Origin: Notospermus geniculatus
Lineage: Eukaryota; Nemertea; Pilidiophora; Heteronemertea; Lineidae
Assembly: GCA_002633025.1 (NCBI GenBank)
Contig: NMRB01000217.1
Location: 32,507-96,506, forward strand
Length of the DNA: 64,000 nucleotides
Reading direction: 5' to 3'
Position numbers and translations under genes: made by a program. Shown piece by piece: positions 43,906-55,600 of the stretch (its first letter is position 1; each line of letters opens with the position of its first letter). Below the pieces are notes generated by a model that saw only the letters and a list, made by a program, of their open reading frames with translations, ran no database searches and was not told where the DNA came from.

Positions 43906-46900
43906 ACAGGGCTCACCCTTTGTTACCGTAGTACCGGTATATTCTGCCCAGCAGACGGACAACCATTCATTCACAATGATGAATTCGTTGCTAGGATATC
44001 GCGCAGGATGTCTGTCCCGAACCATTTGCATGCTGTAAAATCTCCCGTGTTGGTGCAGTGGGGGGAGCCTCAAATAACTTCCACACGAGCAGCCTTTTCA
44101 GTACCTCCCCAATTCGCCCATTTCACGTTAAAGCGGAGTGGCTGACTGAGGGAGTGATTCCGGGACTTAAAGTATCTCGCCTTCCTCTGTCGTGGTATCC
44201 ACTCCTTCGCCACGGAGCATCCTGAGTTCATCCCTGTCACCGCATCCGTTCTTGTGCGGTGACGAAGGGAGCAAGCGCAAGGAGAACCCCTATTCTCAGG
44301 ATGCCACAGAGTGGCGTTCCCTTCAGCCGCGTTCGAAGCGGCCTCCCTCGGGGGTGGGTTCCGGGTAGACAGAAGAACATATGCAGGCCTGGGTTATTTG
44401 ACATCCCAGTGCTGAACATCTGGCCGATTTCTCTCGGAGAATTGCGGCGTTTTCTCAGGCTGAGCAACAACGCAAAAAATATGCATTTCAGTCCCATGAT
44501 CTTGCCTCGGCATTGGTAGTACATATTGTCATTTTGTTCGTCTGTAACACTTGCGCTTCCACTTGTTTGTTCTTTGCCGATCCACAATGAAATGAACCAT
44601 ATGTATCAATAAAGTTGACGAAATATCTTATGAGAAGAGAGTTATTGTGTGCATTTCAATCACTTTCCATGGTCCGGCGCATCTTGAAATATCCAGGCCT
44701 ATCTATGGCGGGTGACTTTGCGGTCGAACTACATGTACCTCATAGGGCAGGCCCAGGGCCTATGAACAGACATAATTGGGGCTTTTGTTGGATGAAAGTA
44801 GGCCCACCAACTTCAATTAGGCCTACCCAGTATTAATTAGGAACAAGGAAAAAACGAAGGTATTAAACCATCACCCGTCCCTCGCCCTGCGCGCCATTGA
44901 ATATCTTCCCCGGATATTTACCCCACCCACCCAAATATTTTGATTTAATGTATCACGAATGAAATTTGCGCTTAAACACAGGTGCAGCATAAGGTGGTAG
45001 AAAGAACGAAGGCATCAGATATGCTATATGTACTCNCCCCCCCCCCCCCCCAACGCTTTGCAGGTTTTGATAGGCCCAGCCTCGTCAATGTGCCGTAGCA
45101 TAGCGTAGGCCCATACTTCGATCGATTCAGCGGATACTAAACCTGTCCAGACTTTCCATTCGTATTTGTGCCATTGTATTGGTTTTTCACACGCCGATTT
45201 ATAACTCATCTCTATCGACAGATGAGTATGGCACAGAATGCATCTGTGCACAGTCTGTGTTGATAGATCATCTTACAATGAACCATCTGAGTGTACATTA
45301 CATTCCACATACGGAAGCCCGCCTTTTTCAGTAGCCACGCTCCACGCGGCCTGACGAGTGGCCCAATCTCCGTACAGGACGTGCGCATGCAGACAAACAT
45401 CAGGCGTCAGGGCGTAGTTCCCAGGGGATCCAGGATTTCAGAAAAGAGGGGGCTCACTGTGCTAGAAACATTGAAATCTGCGGTGAATTTCAATGATTTG
45501 CTCCAAATTTCATAATTTCACAGATTTATTGGCCGAAGGGGGCCCCCCGCCCCCCGGATTCACGCCTGGTTCCGACCACACCGCTAGGTACTTTGGCTTT
45601 CTTTCGAGTTGCCTCTCTCCTACGCCCTGACGATGCCTTCGGCCGTCCTGGCTGCCTGCACTAGAGTCGTGTCCATTTCAGCAGACCCATGCATTTTGTA
45701 AAGGGCAAATGAAGTTTTCATCGTCGGTTGCCCAGGTGACTGGCAATCAGCTGAGGTGGAAAATTGCTTACATTGGCCCTCGCACTCAGTCAAAGCGATC
45801 GCACGCGTTAGCCCTAGCGGTGCGATATGGAACCAATCTCCACCCGACTGATTTCAGTGGGAGGAGAAAATGAATATTATCAAAAATAGATAAGTCCTTT
45901 CTTATTATGGTTCCCGATCACTGAGATCGTCCCGCTAACGGCAAGCAGCACGACGTTAACGTTATTGTACATGTATACGTCACAAAATAGCGTTGATGAA
46001 AGTGTTGTTAACGGAGCTCTGACTGAGATGTTTGAGAATCAAGCGTTAATTAGCCCATGGTGTCCAGTCCTCAGAATTGTTTATTCATTATGGAAACTGG
46101 TCAAGGCCAAAACTCTAGCATTCACACCTATTTAGTATTTATAGTCCCCAGCGCAACAAGGCGTTTTGTCCACAAATTATGCAATCCTTTTCCATGGAAA
46201 CGTTGTCGCAACATACCAGTGTCTTCTCACTTATCAAGTCCCGTTTGTCAAATAGAATTCAGATCTGACCCACCCACACGGTACTGTCAAGATCTCGATA
46301 AGGTTGGAAACTTCTCGCCGTCTGGTCTTAGTTCTTCTGTATCGATAGGGACGCAGGGTCAAACGAAGATCATAAGCTTGGACTTCTGGTATTCTCTTCC
46401 GTCATCGATATTTTCGCTGTTAAAAGGATCGCGAGAGGTCTGTTGGGAGATTTCGTGTTCTGCTGCAAAAAGAGCCTCCTTCTGCCGTTGGTACATAAAG
46501 GAGAGAGTGACGTCAGGGCCGTGACTGTTTCGGGAGTTTGATATGTCCCCTTTTTCGTCGAGTCGAATGCGGCCATTATTGTGAAATAGGAGTTTCTAAC
46601 AAATAGCGAAGTGACGGCGTAACGTTACTTACATGTAGGAGTATCTCTGTGAGATTCGATTTGGCATGGTGGCGTCGGAGGCCTTTCGAACTAAACTTGA
46701 ATCAACTCGGCATTCGTTCTTTGTCATAGACATTCGAAAGATGCAGTCATATGTCATGATATTTCACTCGCTGTGCCGTGGATTTGGGGCCACTGTGAAG
46801 GAGCAGTTCGGAGGTGCCACTTTCGTCTGTGAACTTTCATGAAATACTGTTGTCGTAATCGTTTCACCTCGGTCGGTTTACAACAGCCACCGAAGAACAG

Positions 46901-47012
46901 TCTCAAATTCATCTGATTTCAATTTCCTTCCTGGACTTCACCTCAGTTGCTTCCCATTTTGTGGACAAACTGTTTGTTTCTCAGTTATCTGTGATTTGGT
47001 CTTTCCTTGCAG
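43906..47012. other. 5' flank of the GPCR gene, no coding exon recognised
   Basis: Open frames at 44259-44519 and 46057-46524 have no recognisable domain. A single N lies at 45036 in a C homopolymer. Sequence at 45410-45575 has degraded ends resembling cagggcgtag and ggattcacgcctgg. A 5' UTR exon of the GPCR is expected here because a splice acceptor precedes its coding exon, but I could not place it. Confidence 0.45.
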
Positions 47013-47048
47013 TATCTCGAGATCGGCCAGCAGGCTGGAACAACCAAG

Positions 47049-48083
47049 ATGAGCAGAGGGGAAGGTGGCCTCCCTCTCACCTTTCCAGCATCAACTCCAT
47101 ATTCCACGGGGACGATTTCTCCTGCCGTTGTTGGACCAAACCTGCTTGCCCAAGGGACCATGTTCCTCATCTTGGCTACTGTCGCCCTCATTGGTAACAG
47201 CCTCGTCATTTCTTGCCTCATTTATCGATTCAGCCGGAATACGCCTTCGTGGATGTTCATCCTTAACCTCGCCGCCGCGGATGCATCTTGTGCCCTGGCG
47301 GCTATCACCGACGCCGCGTGTATGCTGACGGATGCTTGCAACAACGAACAATTTTGCATGACCAAGTTTTGGTTGTCTATAATCGGAATGACTGGAGCTG
47401 TGGTGGGTGTCAGCCTGATAACAGGGGACAGGTTCGTGATGATGATCTCCCCGTACAGGCATCGCAAGCTCACCTTCTGGGCCACCGCACTGATCATTAC
47501 TTTCGCTTGGGCCTTCATCGTCGTCTTCTCCGTCTCGATGCTTCAGCTGTTTCGCCTACCTTGGAACCCGGACGTCCTTTGCCTGGCCCAGTTCACTTTC
47601 ACCCCAGCGTACACTGCAATCCAAGTCTTCTTTCACATGGGTGTTGGCGTTGTTGTTACCATTTTCTACTGCGTTGGAATCTGCAAGGTCCTAAAATCTC
47701 ACGCCAGGGTTCACCCAGGGACAGTGGAGGACGCCCAGAACGGCCGCCCGGAGCAGAACAGAGGATTCGGAAAGCTCACCCGTGTGTTGGCGATCATCAT
47801 CTTGATGTACGTCGCGTGCTGGTTCACCAACGGCATCATCTTCCTCCTCATCGCCCTTCACGGATCAAGCCCTTCCCTCATTTTCACTCAAAAAGTCGTG
47901 CTGTGTTTTCTTATTGTCCACTCTGCATTCAATCCCCTCATCTATTCTCTCCGGGTACCAGGATTTGCTCAGTCCGCCAAGGATCTTCTCATGTGCAAGT
48001 GTTGCAAGCGTGATCCCCAAATACCTGTCGAAGATAGACCGTCCAGTTCCACAGCCATCAACACACTACATACACGTCACTGA
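47049..48083 (+). CDS. Class A (rhodopsin-like) G-protein-coupled receptor
   Basis: 344 residues in one exon from ATG at 47049 (A at -3). A 3' splice site (tctttccttgcag) ends at 47012, so the 5' UTR is spliced. Seven hydrophobic segments carry class A landmarks: N50 (GNSLVI, TM1), D78 (LAAAD, TM2), C103 and C178 (TM3-ECL2 disulfide), D127-R128-F129 (DRY variant), W154 (TM4), C257-W258 (TM6), NPLIY at 295-299 (TM7), and a C-tail with Cys316, 318 and 319 for palmitoylation. Unusual: the TM6 motif reads CWFT, without the usual Pro, and TM5 has no conserved Pro in the usual place. TM7 lacks a retinal-binding Lys, so it is not an opsin. The TM5 and TM7 features recall the melanocortin/adenosine/cannabinoid group, but conserved TM3 Cys argues against several of those. 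Ligand unknown. Confidence 0.92.
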   Translation: MSRGEGGLPLTFPASTPYSTGTISPAVVGPNLLAQGTMFLILATVALIGNSLVISCLIYRFSRNTPSWMFILNLAAADASCALAAITDAACMLTDACNNEQFCMTKFWLSIIGMTGAVVGVSLITGDRFVMMISPYRHRKLTFWATALIITFAWAFIVVFSVSMLQLFRLPWNPDVLCLAQFTFTPAYTAIQVFFHMGVGVVVTIFYCVGICKVLKSHARVHPGTVEDAQNGRPEQNRGFGKLTRVLAIIILMYVACWFTNGIIFLLIALHGSSPSLIFTQKVVLCFLIVHSAFNPLIYSLRVPGFAQSAKDLLMCKCCKRDPQIPVEDRPSSSTAINTLHTRH

Positions 48084-48579
48084 CTTGTCCTAGCTCCAAG
48101 GACGATCGTTTGGAACGAAGCTGGATGATTGGAAGGCAAGCCCTGCATTTTTTTTCTGAAAGGAACCCGCCAATGGAATGGCAGCGTGCCGAGGCTACTG
48201 TTAGTACAACAACTATATCACAGGTGGCGCCGGCAGCTCAGAAACAATGAATTTAAAGTCTGGCAACATCTATCTTTGACCTAGTGAAATGCGGAAGCTA
48301 GGAAATTGATCGTTGGATTTTCCACGGACCTTTAATCACACGCCGCTATTGAACGACCGGTGGACAACGCGAACAATCGGGGAACGACCACAAGTGATCG
48401 ACAGGCATGATTATAAACCGCAAAGCTCTGTCCATTACATGACTTCCGCATTCCATTAGGTCGAAGATAGATGTTGCCAGACTTTAGGCCCAAATGCTGC
48501 TCTTGGGGCCTAAGGCCTACATGTGTGCAACTTGTTCATTATGCATGAGTATGCCTCCGTATCCCTCCTCTCGCGGTGG
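48084..48579. other. 3' flank of the GPCR gene, nothing recognised
   Basis: No other exon or clear polyadenylation hexamer was identified. A segment at 48240-48490 has inverted ends (gtctggcaacatctatcttt and aagatagatgttgccagac), likely another MITE. Confidence 0.5.
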
Positions 48580-48861
48580 AATAGGAGCAGTCAGCCGCGC
48601 ATATTGCCAAAAGATGGCAGCACCGTTCTAGCGGGCCAATGGCTGGTATTCATAAAAGTAAGCAAATGCTTTTTCTTAAGATATGCACAGCAATGCCTAT
48701 GTAAATGTATAACAAAAGTTGAAGTAAAAGCATTTGCTACAGCCAATGCAAAAGAAACTTTAATCTCTTGATTGATGCTCAATCTGGAATGAATGGGTCC
48801 GCTATATGCATTGAATTGGGCCGTGGTGACACCTATTTGTCATCTCACTGACAGCTCCTAA
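48580..48861. mobile_element. MITE, family E, copy 3, with nested insertion
   Basis: Ends aataggagcagtcag and ctgacagctcctaat match the copies at 34794 and 43704 in opposite orientation. The middle (about 48650-48770) is extra and carries agcaaatgctttt and aaaagcatttgct as its own inverted ends. Confidence 0.75.
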
Positions 48862-49189
48862 TGGGAACAAACGTGATAAGACTGGTGGTTGGAGGTTGGA
48901 GGTTGGTACCATGCGTCAACCCCGTGGCAAACAGCCTTTAGTAATGCCTAATTGGAAACTTAGATCATTCAAATAGGCCTAGATACATAGATTTGAACAG
49001 TCTTGTCGAGCATGCATAAACGTCGGCCACCACGAGATTGACGTGAGCGGCCGATATTTCTATTGGCTTATGGGCTCGGAGTATACTTCATCCAACGCTA
49101 TTGCAACCAGGTATATCCATCATGAGTCTCGAGTGTGATTGGCTCCTGTGACTAACAATGATGTCATTCTTTTCTGGTCAGGGACTCAG

Positions 49190-49566
49190 GGGCCCGTATT
49201 CTAGAACGTTCCTTTTGCGTCAAGGGAGCCGTTGAGTCAACCTTTAGCTAAATTTCATTTCAAGAGCCAACCTTTATCTCGGGTCAAAGGACGCCTTTAG
49301 GTAGGCCTACCTTCCTTTTGCAAAGGTCGGGTCATTCCAAGAACCTTCCTTTATTACAGCGTCTGGTTGGTATGGAATACTAAAGGAAGCCTCTATACAG
49401 GTCTAATTTAGGGCCCGTATTCTAGAACGTTCCTTAACGTTAAGGTCGACCTTAAGTCTATTGTAAAACCATCGAGAACAATAGATTTAAGGTGGACCTT
49501 AATGTTAAGGAAGGTTCTAGAATACGGCCCTAGGCCTATTTTAGGAAGGTTTAAGAATACGGGCCA
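49190..49566. mobile_element. Nested TIR elements with gggcccgtattct ends
   Basis: Outer ends near 49190 and 49566; a complete inner element at 49411-49530 (gggcccgtattctagaacg with ggttctagaatacggccc). Both layers share the same terminus, so a family member inserted into another. Confidence 0.75.
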
Positions 49567-49830
49567 GGGTCTCATGCCATGCAGGTGACGAAAAATAGGA
49601 CAGAATGATCAAGTCAGAAATCTTAATGTTGGTAATTGTTAATTTATTTGCTGGCACCATCTTCGTCAGAATGACACGTTCATTATAAATTAATGACATC
49701 AACAGACACAAGAATGAAATAATCGCGGAGTGTAACATTATATTCTTCGAACCCAAATGACGGACATGACATTTGGAAGCCCGTCTGGGGAGTGATTTTA
49801 GCTCAAGTACGGTCAATTATCAACCATTAT

Positions 49831-49960
49831 GAAAGGAATCGTAATCCTAGGAATACAAGCCCGTGTTTTGTTACAATATTCTGCTATCATCAGGTTATAT
49901 GCGACTGGCCATGGTTCCCATAGCCATTATCCTAACCCCTCTTTGAAGAATAAAACCGAT
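49831..49960. repeat. Dispersed repeat related to 21991-22159
   Basis: Shares ggaatc, cctaggaat, gcgactggccatggttc-type words in the same order with the nested insertion at 21991-22159. Confidence 0.5.
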
Positions 49961-49965
49961 GTAAC

Positions 49966-50125
49966 ATCTGCCAGTGTTCCCCGTCTGTGAGTGTTTCCCT
50001 CCTATTGTCTAACGGAATAAGCGGCGACTTGACAATAGGGACACACAGAGAAACATGTCGATCTATCTGCCAGCGTTTCCCAAACAATAAGGGGGACACA
50101 CTCACCCACAGAAACACTGGCAGAT
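49966..50125. mobile_element. MITE with atctgccagtgtt TIRs
   Basis: atctgccagtgttcc on the left and aacactggcagat on the right, with internal ctattgtctaacgg and subterminal gacacactcac. Confidence 0.75.
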
Positions 50126-50660
50126 ATAACACCTGTGTAATAGAATCTAATGCCCCCTCCCCGATATAGGATGTTCCCAACAATACATTTACGGATTAAG
50201 CGGTACCATTGAATTTGACTCGAGAGAGACCAAGACNCTACCGTTGTATTGCAAAGTATTGGCAGGATTAAAAACCCGCCATGGAAAGCGAAATACTAGA
50301 CAGATATTAAAAATAGCACAGATATTGTTATGTATGTCAACCCTAAAGTCATAATCCCGCCTTCTCCATCTGATTCTCACCAGTCTATCTGGCCTGACGC
50401 CCATCTAGCCTGTTTGAATCCATCACATTTCCCGCTTCTGAGGCGGTTAGAGCCTCAGCCAATCATCGGTGTGCGAAGGCAAATCGACGTGCCAATCAAA
50501 ATCCGTCTTACAAATGTATGCGGGAAGAGAAGAGAAAGTGCCGAACGGCGATTTGTTTCACGAGTATTGATTGGCTCGGAGGCGGGGTCAAGTAGGGGTG
50601 AGGTTCATTTATAATTTATTAGTTAACGCAAAAGATAACATGATTGGGACAAGGCTAAAG

Positions 50661-50739
50661 ACGCAGTCGATGGCCTTGTTTCGACAAGATGGCCTTCTAA
50701 AGACGCAGTCGATGGCCTTGTTTCGACAAGATGGCCTTC
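50661..50739. repeat. 40-bp direct repeat, two copies
   Basis: gacgcagtcgatggccttg with tttcgacaagatggccttct occurs twice back to back. A single N at 50237 lies upstream. Confidence 0.9.
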
Positions 50740-50854
50740 TCAAGATCTCGATTCCAACGGGATTTCTGTCGTTTCTTGTACAGGCAGATGGAAATCGTAA
50801 AATTAGGAAATACCAGACAGTTCAGCTTTAACACAATGCCTGAAACACCAGATT

Positions 50855-51075
50855 GAGGCGCGGTGGCGCTGTGGTTGAACGTTGCACTCGAGGCTGAGAG
50901 TCCACGGGTTCGTCTTCCTGGGCAAATCGCCACTCTGAACCCGTCTGAAAGGAAAGTAATGCGGGAAATGAGCTGCCTCCTTCAGTTCGGCAGAAAGGTT
51001 TCTGGAGAGACTGGGGTAATATTGCGAAGCGCTTTGAGAACAGTGGAAAGCGATGTATAAGCTTTATATCATTTA
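50855..51075 (+). mobile_element. tRNA-derived SINE, second copy
   Basis: Head with A-box-like gcggtggcgctgtgg and B-box-like cgggttcgtcttcc; tail ggagagactggggtaat and gcgaagcgctttgaga matches the element at 6381-6720. Lies about 300 bp downstream of the sim stop, on the opposite strand to sim. 51076-51358 is probable sim 3' UTR. Confidence 0.75.
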
Positions 51076-51358
51076 TCATTACTATCGTCGTCGGCGGAAG
51101 AAATCACTAATTAAAAATGAGGTATACCTTTGTCATCGATGTTTTAGGTCGCGAATTCAGCATCCAATACTAAAATCTGGAGTAACAAGACTTTGGTGTT
51201 AAAGCTGAACTGTCTTGAAAAAGACTTCCTTGGGTTGACTGAGATAACGCCCATATACCGCTAATGCAAAGGCCGCCTCGAAATCCTGACCAATGAGATT
51301 CAACTTAGCGTTAGAATGACGACAACTTGAGAGATTTGAACTGTCCGAATGGATGCTC

Positions 51359-52637
51359 CTAGTGAACATATCCATTCGCTAAATGGTATTGTTGTGTATC
51401 AACTATAACACTAGTGTACCCTGCCTGCGGTACCAATGGGTACGCCTTCTGTGCATGTAAGTTATTTGAGTATGATACACCGTCGCTGTACGCCATATAG
51501 TTGTAGGCATTTTTGACACAACTTGAGAACCCCTCCGTCCCCGACCGTGTATACTCCATCAATCTCTGCGCACAACTCTTGTCCTTCTCCTCCAACATGA
51601 TTTTATCATTGCTGTTGGATTCCGGTGTATCCTGAGGTGACTTCATACAATTCTGAGTATTATAGCTAGTTTCCTGAGGCCGGGTGTCCGTTTGACTGTT
51701 AGACTGACTCAGATTGGCCCCTTGTCTGCGCATGATCACTGACCGGGTCACACCCTCACGCGCATGCGCATTATTCACAGAGTTATTCATGACTTGTGAC
51801 TTTGCCTTGTCCGCCGACGTCTCCTCTTTGACTAGCCGCTGCGTCGCTTCCACGAGACTGTCGAACTTACTGTTCGTTCTCTCCCGCTGTATGTGAACGT
51901 CCGTTCGCTTATCATACTCAACTGAAGCATCCCGCTGCAGATTTTTCTCATGGAAATTATGATGATAAGTCTGTGGCGCCTTGCTGGCATCGGTGGTATT
52001 ATTATTATTATTGCAACTGGTACACCGAGCAATATTGGCACCGTGAGCACAATCATAGTTGGCCTTGGAGACAGGGGACTGTCCCGTGTCCGTATTCCTA
52101 TACGGATCCACGTAGGCTGTCTGCGGGTACCGCGATGGGTCCCCCTGCGCCTGAACAGCCAACAACCCCGGGTAGGGGCTAGCGTCCCTTCCTAAGTAGT
52201 ACCTCTCATCATAAGAATGCGCGGGTTTATAGGCTGCAGTCCTCTCCTCCATTCCTCCGAATCTCTGATGCGCAGGATACGGATAGAGACACGAATTTTC
52301 ACTGTAGACCCCAGCTATCGGGGGATGATGACTATAGGCAGGGTGGTAGAGGGTCCCTGCGTACCGTTCGATCCCTTCATGTGGGTGCGAATAGACGACC
52401 CCCGCGGCGGCCGGGTGTATCGGCACCGGGACCTCGGGCGTATTATCATAGTTCCTCTCCGGGTAATCCGGGCTGTACTCAGCGGTCACCTGACCGTACG
52501 GAGACCGTCTGCCGGCCTTACTCCTGCTCGGCCGAACTTTTCCGATCCGTGATCGCTCCTGATTCGACGTGAACGGCGATTCCTCCTTCGTCATAGTCTG
52601 TTCGATCTGGAGTTGTAGGTCCTTCGCTTCGACTTCA
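51359..52637 (-). CDS. sim: sim, last coding exon (C-terminal tail)
   Basis: Acceptor cctttttag, then the end of the PAS-B-associated region ([20 protein letters not shown]) and about 400 residues of low-complexity tail rich in Tyr, Pro, His, Ser and Asn, with an Asn run (CNNNNNTTD). Tail sequence is poorly conserved among SIM proteins, and no WRPW or other short repressor motif is seen. Ends ANGYVH. Confidence 0.93.
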
Positions 52638-55600
52638 CTAAAAAGGCAGAAAAGTAGAACGTTTTAAGCCTACAATTACGACAGATTCATGAGAAACTTT
52701 TGGAGAGAGTGCGATACGGGAGGGCGCTCCCTCGATTCGTGCTGCTATTGCGATTGCAATCAAAAGCTTTTCATTGGCCCAGGAAAACGCGTAGTGCAAA
52801 TTTATGCAAATTCCGCGACGTCAGCATTTCAGACATGCGCAGAAGGTAGACTCCCACTCTTACCTGAGCACATAGTTGACGCTGACAATACAATGAGGTC
52901 TGGAGGAGCGACTGTTGTGGACGATCGTGGCGTAACTTTGCATCCATACCCAGCCGCCATCTTTTGTCATGAATCGGTAGTATTTGGTCGTCACTTGACC
53001 CTTTAGTAACACTGGATTGAAGAGAGAATTGATGAAATTCTATAGGTGCCGCTCCACGTGGGCGTTTTATCGCACAAGTTAGCTCCAAGTGTGTTAAGAT
53101 CAAAGAAAAATTTCTTATACATAATTCAAAAGTCGCGCATTGTCATCTGTTGCGCCTCCGTTCAGTGTCGTACGGAGGAGTCTTCGGAGTATTTTCCTAG
53201 CTTTGGAGTTAGGTTTCATAAGAAATGTTTACGAGAATTGTAAATTGAACCAGGTATTTGTAGATTTGCATGTAATATTTTGAAGTGCGCCGCCGCGCAA
53301 AGGCTCCGTATCGTTGACGTATGACTTTGATAGAAAATTAGCTCGATACGTCATATGTACGTGACACGGATAAACGATACGGAGCCTTGCCAAAAGTCCC
53401 TATTACAGGAAGACAACTTACATGTGTGGTGTGCATATCTCATATGCAGTATATCACAGGCATGTATATAGTGGTAGAGTGTCTTTTCTATGACGTCTTG
53501 TGGCTCATAGCCCGTCAACTGTCCAACCCTGAGAAAAAGGAATACTCGTTAGACTGAACTGCTGTGTAGCAGACGGAAGATTGCGATTTGATATGACCCC
53601 CCTCAAAGAGTTTCAAGAAAGCCGTTGACCGACGAAACAGAGTTGTAGTGAGAGGGTAGACCATGAAATACCAAAGAACGAGAAAGCACAAAAATTGACA
53701 CACAAAATGATAAATATCAAGAAGTCAACTTCCAGAATCTTGCGAATTTTCGACCACAGCCGGGTCTTCCTCAGGCACTTTTCAGTTGGAGAGACCAGAA
53801 AAGTCTTTTCTGGTCTCTCCAACTGAAAAGTGCCTGAGGAAGACCCCGCTTGGGGTCGAAAGTTTGCAAGATTCTGGAAGTTGACTTCTTGAAATACCAG
53901 AGAAACAAACAATATTATTATGAGATAGGGCCTACCGAGTATTGCTAGCTTTCAGAACGCAGCATCTAGGAGAGTGCTCATCTCTTTGGTACATACCTAG
54001 CATCAAGGAATATGAGCTTTAAGTCCAAACTGGCCCGGAACATAAACATATTGCTGTACATTTTCATCTCAGTGACGGCACTTGGGGGTAGTGAGTGCCC
54101 CACCGCTACTAGCCCCACATTCTGGTAACAACCATCAAATGGGGCGACATCCATCGTGTATTGTTTGATCTTTAGGTAACCGCTACAGTGTATCACCTGA
54201 AATACAGATCGGGACATCGTGTATTGTTTGATCTTGAGGTGACCGCTACAGTGTACCGCTACAGTGTATCACCTGAAATGCAGATCGGGACATTTGATCT
54301 TCAGGTGACCGCTACAGTGTATCACCTGAAATGCAGATCGGGACATCGTGTATTGTTTGATCTTGAGGTGACCGCTACAGTGTATCACCTGACATGCAGA
54401 TCGGGACATCGTGTATTGTTTTACGTTAGATGACGTGCATGCAAAGTGTATCACCTGAAATGCACATAGGGGCACCTTGAGGTGTGAACATTGCAAAGCC
54501 AGGCAAAAAATATGTCAAAAAAATTACAAGACGATAACGCTGTATTCAGTGGGGGCGGGTGCAAAAAGTGCGCTAGCCGGGAATCGAACCCGGATCTAAT
54601 GCTTGGAAGGCATCAATGCTAACCTTTACACCACCAGCGCCTGATGGTGAACGAGTGCTGCCGAAGCGCTTTAATTACCAGAATCTAACATCAGATGGCG
54701 ACAGGAGTCGCAGCTGTTGAACATTAACTCACCTTATAGCCACCAGATGTCAGGCCAGCGTTCCTTTTCGCCAAGACACATTTCATGCGGATGAAGAAGG
54801 AACGTTCGATCTCTATATCTGAAATGAGAAAACATCACGATATTTGTGACATTCCTTAATCATGTTCGCACTCAGTCATCTTCTCCCGAGATGGAGTGAC
54901 GTAGCATCATGCCAAGGGTGGGACCCCTTTTGCATCGTCAGCACCAGGACAGCAACCCTACGCAGGCGTGAAACAGGGTCGGATCCAGGGGGCAGCCCCC
55001 CCCCACCACCACCACCAGGAAAACGCATCTAAAAGCACTTAAAATTGTCAAATTTTTCCGATTTTTCAAAAAAATTCAGATTTTTCAAATTTTTCAGATT
55101 TTTCTCAGTGCTCACCGCCTTCGTTGAGCTACGCCCCCTTTCTGTCAACCCTGGATCCGGCCCTGTAAAATGCTAAAGATGTTGCTTACCTTGTCTTAAG
55201 TGTGCATGATAGGCCTGGTGAACGGTTAATAGAGCAGTCATTTCATCGTGATCCGCTGGATGGATATATTCATAAATGCTATTACCAGTAAGCTCAACCT
55301 GAAACGAGGGATGTAATATTAAATCAGTCCAGTTGCCAATTAATGCAAGTAGTAAATGCTTTTGCCAGCAAGCTTAACCTGCCGGTAATTTTCAATGCAG
55401 TTCAGCCAGACAGGGATTCCGCCAGCATTGTCAAGGAGGGGGAGACAAAAATGATCAAAAAATTTTTTTTTGAAAATTTTCATTTTGGGGGGGGGGGTTG
55501 GTTAAAAACGGCCTCCAGGGTCATTTTTACACTTAAAAATGCGAAATAAGGCTCCTTCTGCATGAAAATTACATTTGAAATGTAACAAATTACAGAAAAA

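Noticed and set aside
44237-44587. Overlapping 116- and 86-residue frames on opposite strands
   Set aside because: Neither shows a domain, signal peptide or splice context strong enough to call a gene.
46057-46524. 155-residue frame upstream of the GPCR
   Set aside because: Composition and lack of any family motif suggest chance; it could be 5' UTR or intron of the GPCR.
47007-47048. Extension of the GPCR upstream of its ATG at 47049
   Set aside because: The frame continues upstream, but only through a splice acceptor and without another ATG in the exon; starting at TTG is not expected in an animal gene.
50855-50935. Possible second tRNA gene
   Set aside because: A and B boxes are recognisable, but the acceptor and anticodon stems do not pair; it fits a SINE head.
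54269-54496. A 75-residue repeat frame that could extend the sim protein
   Set aside because: Its frame ends in a stop before reaching the true exon, so it cannot be part of the productive mRNA.
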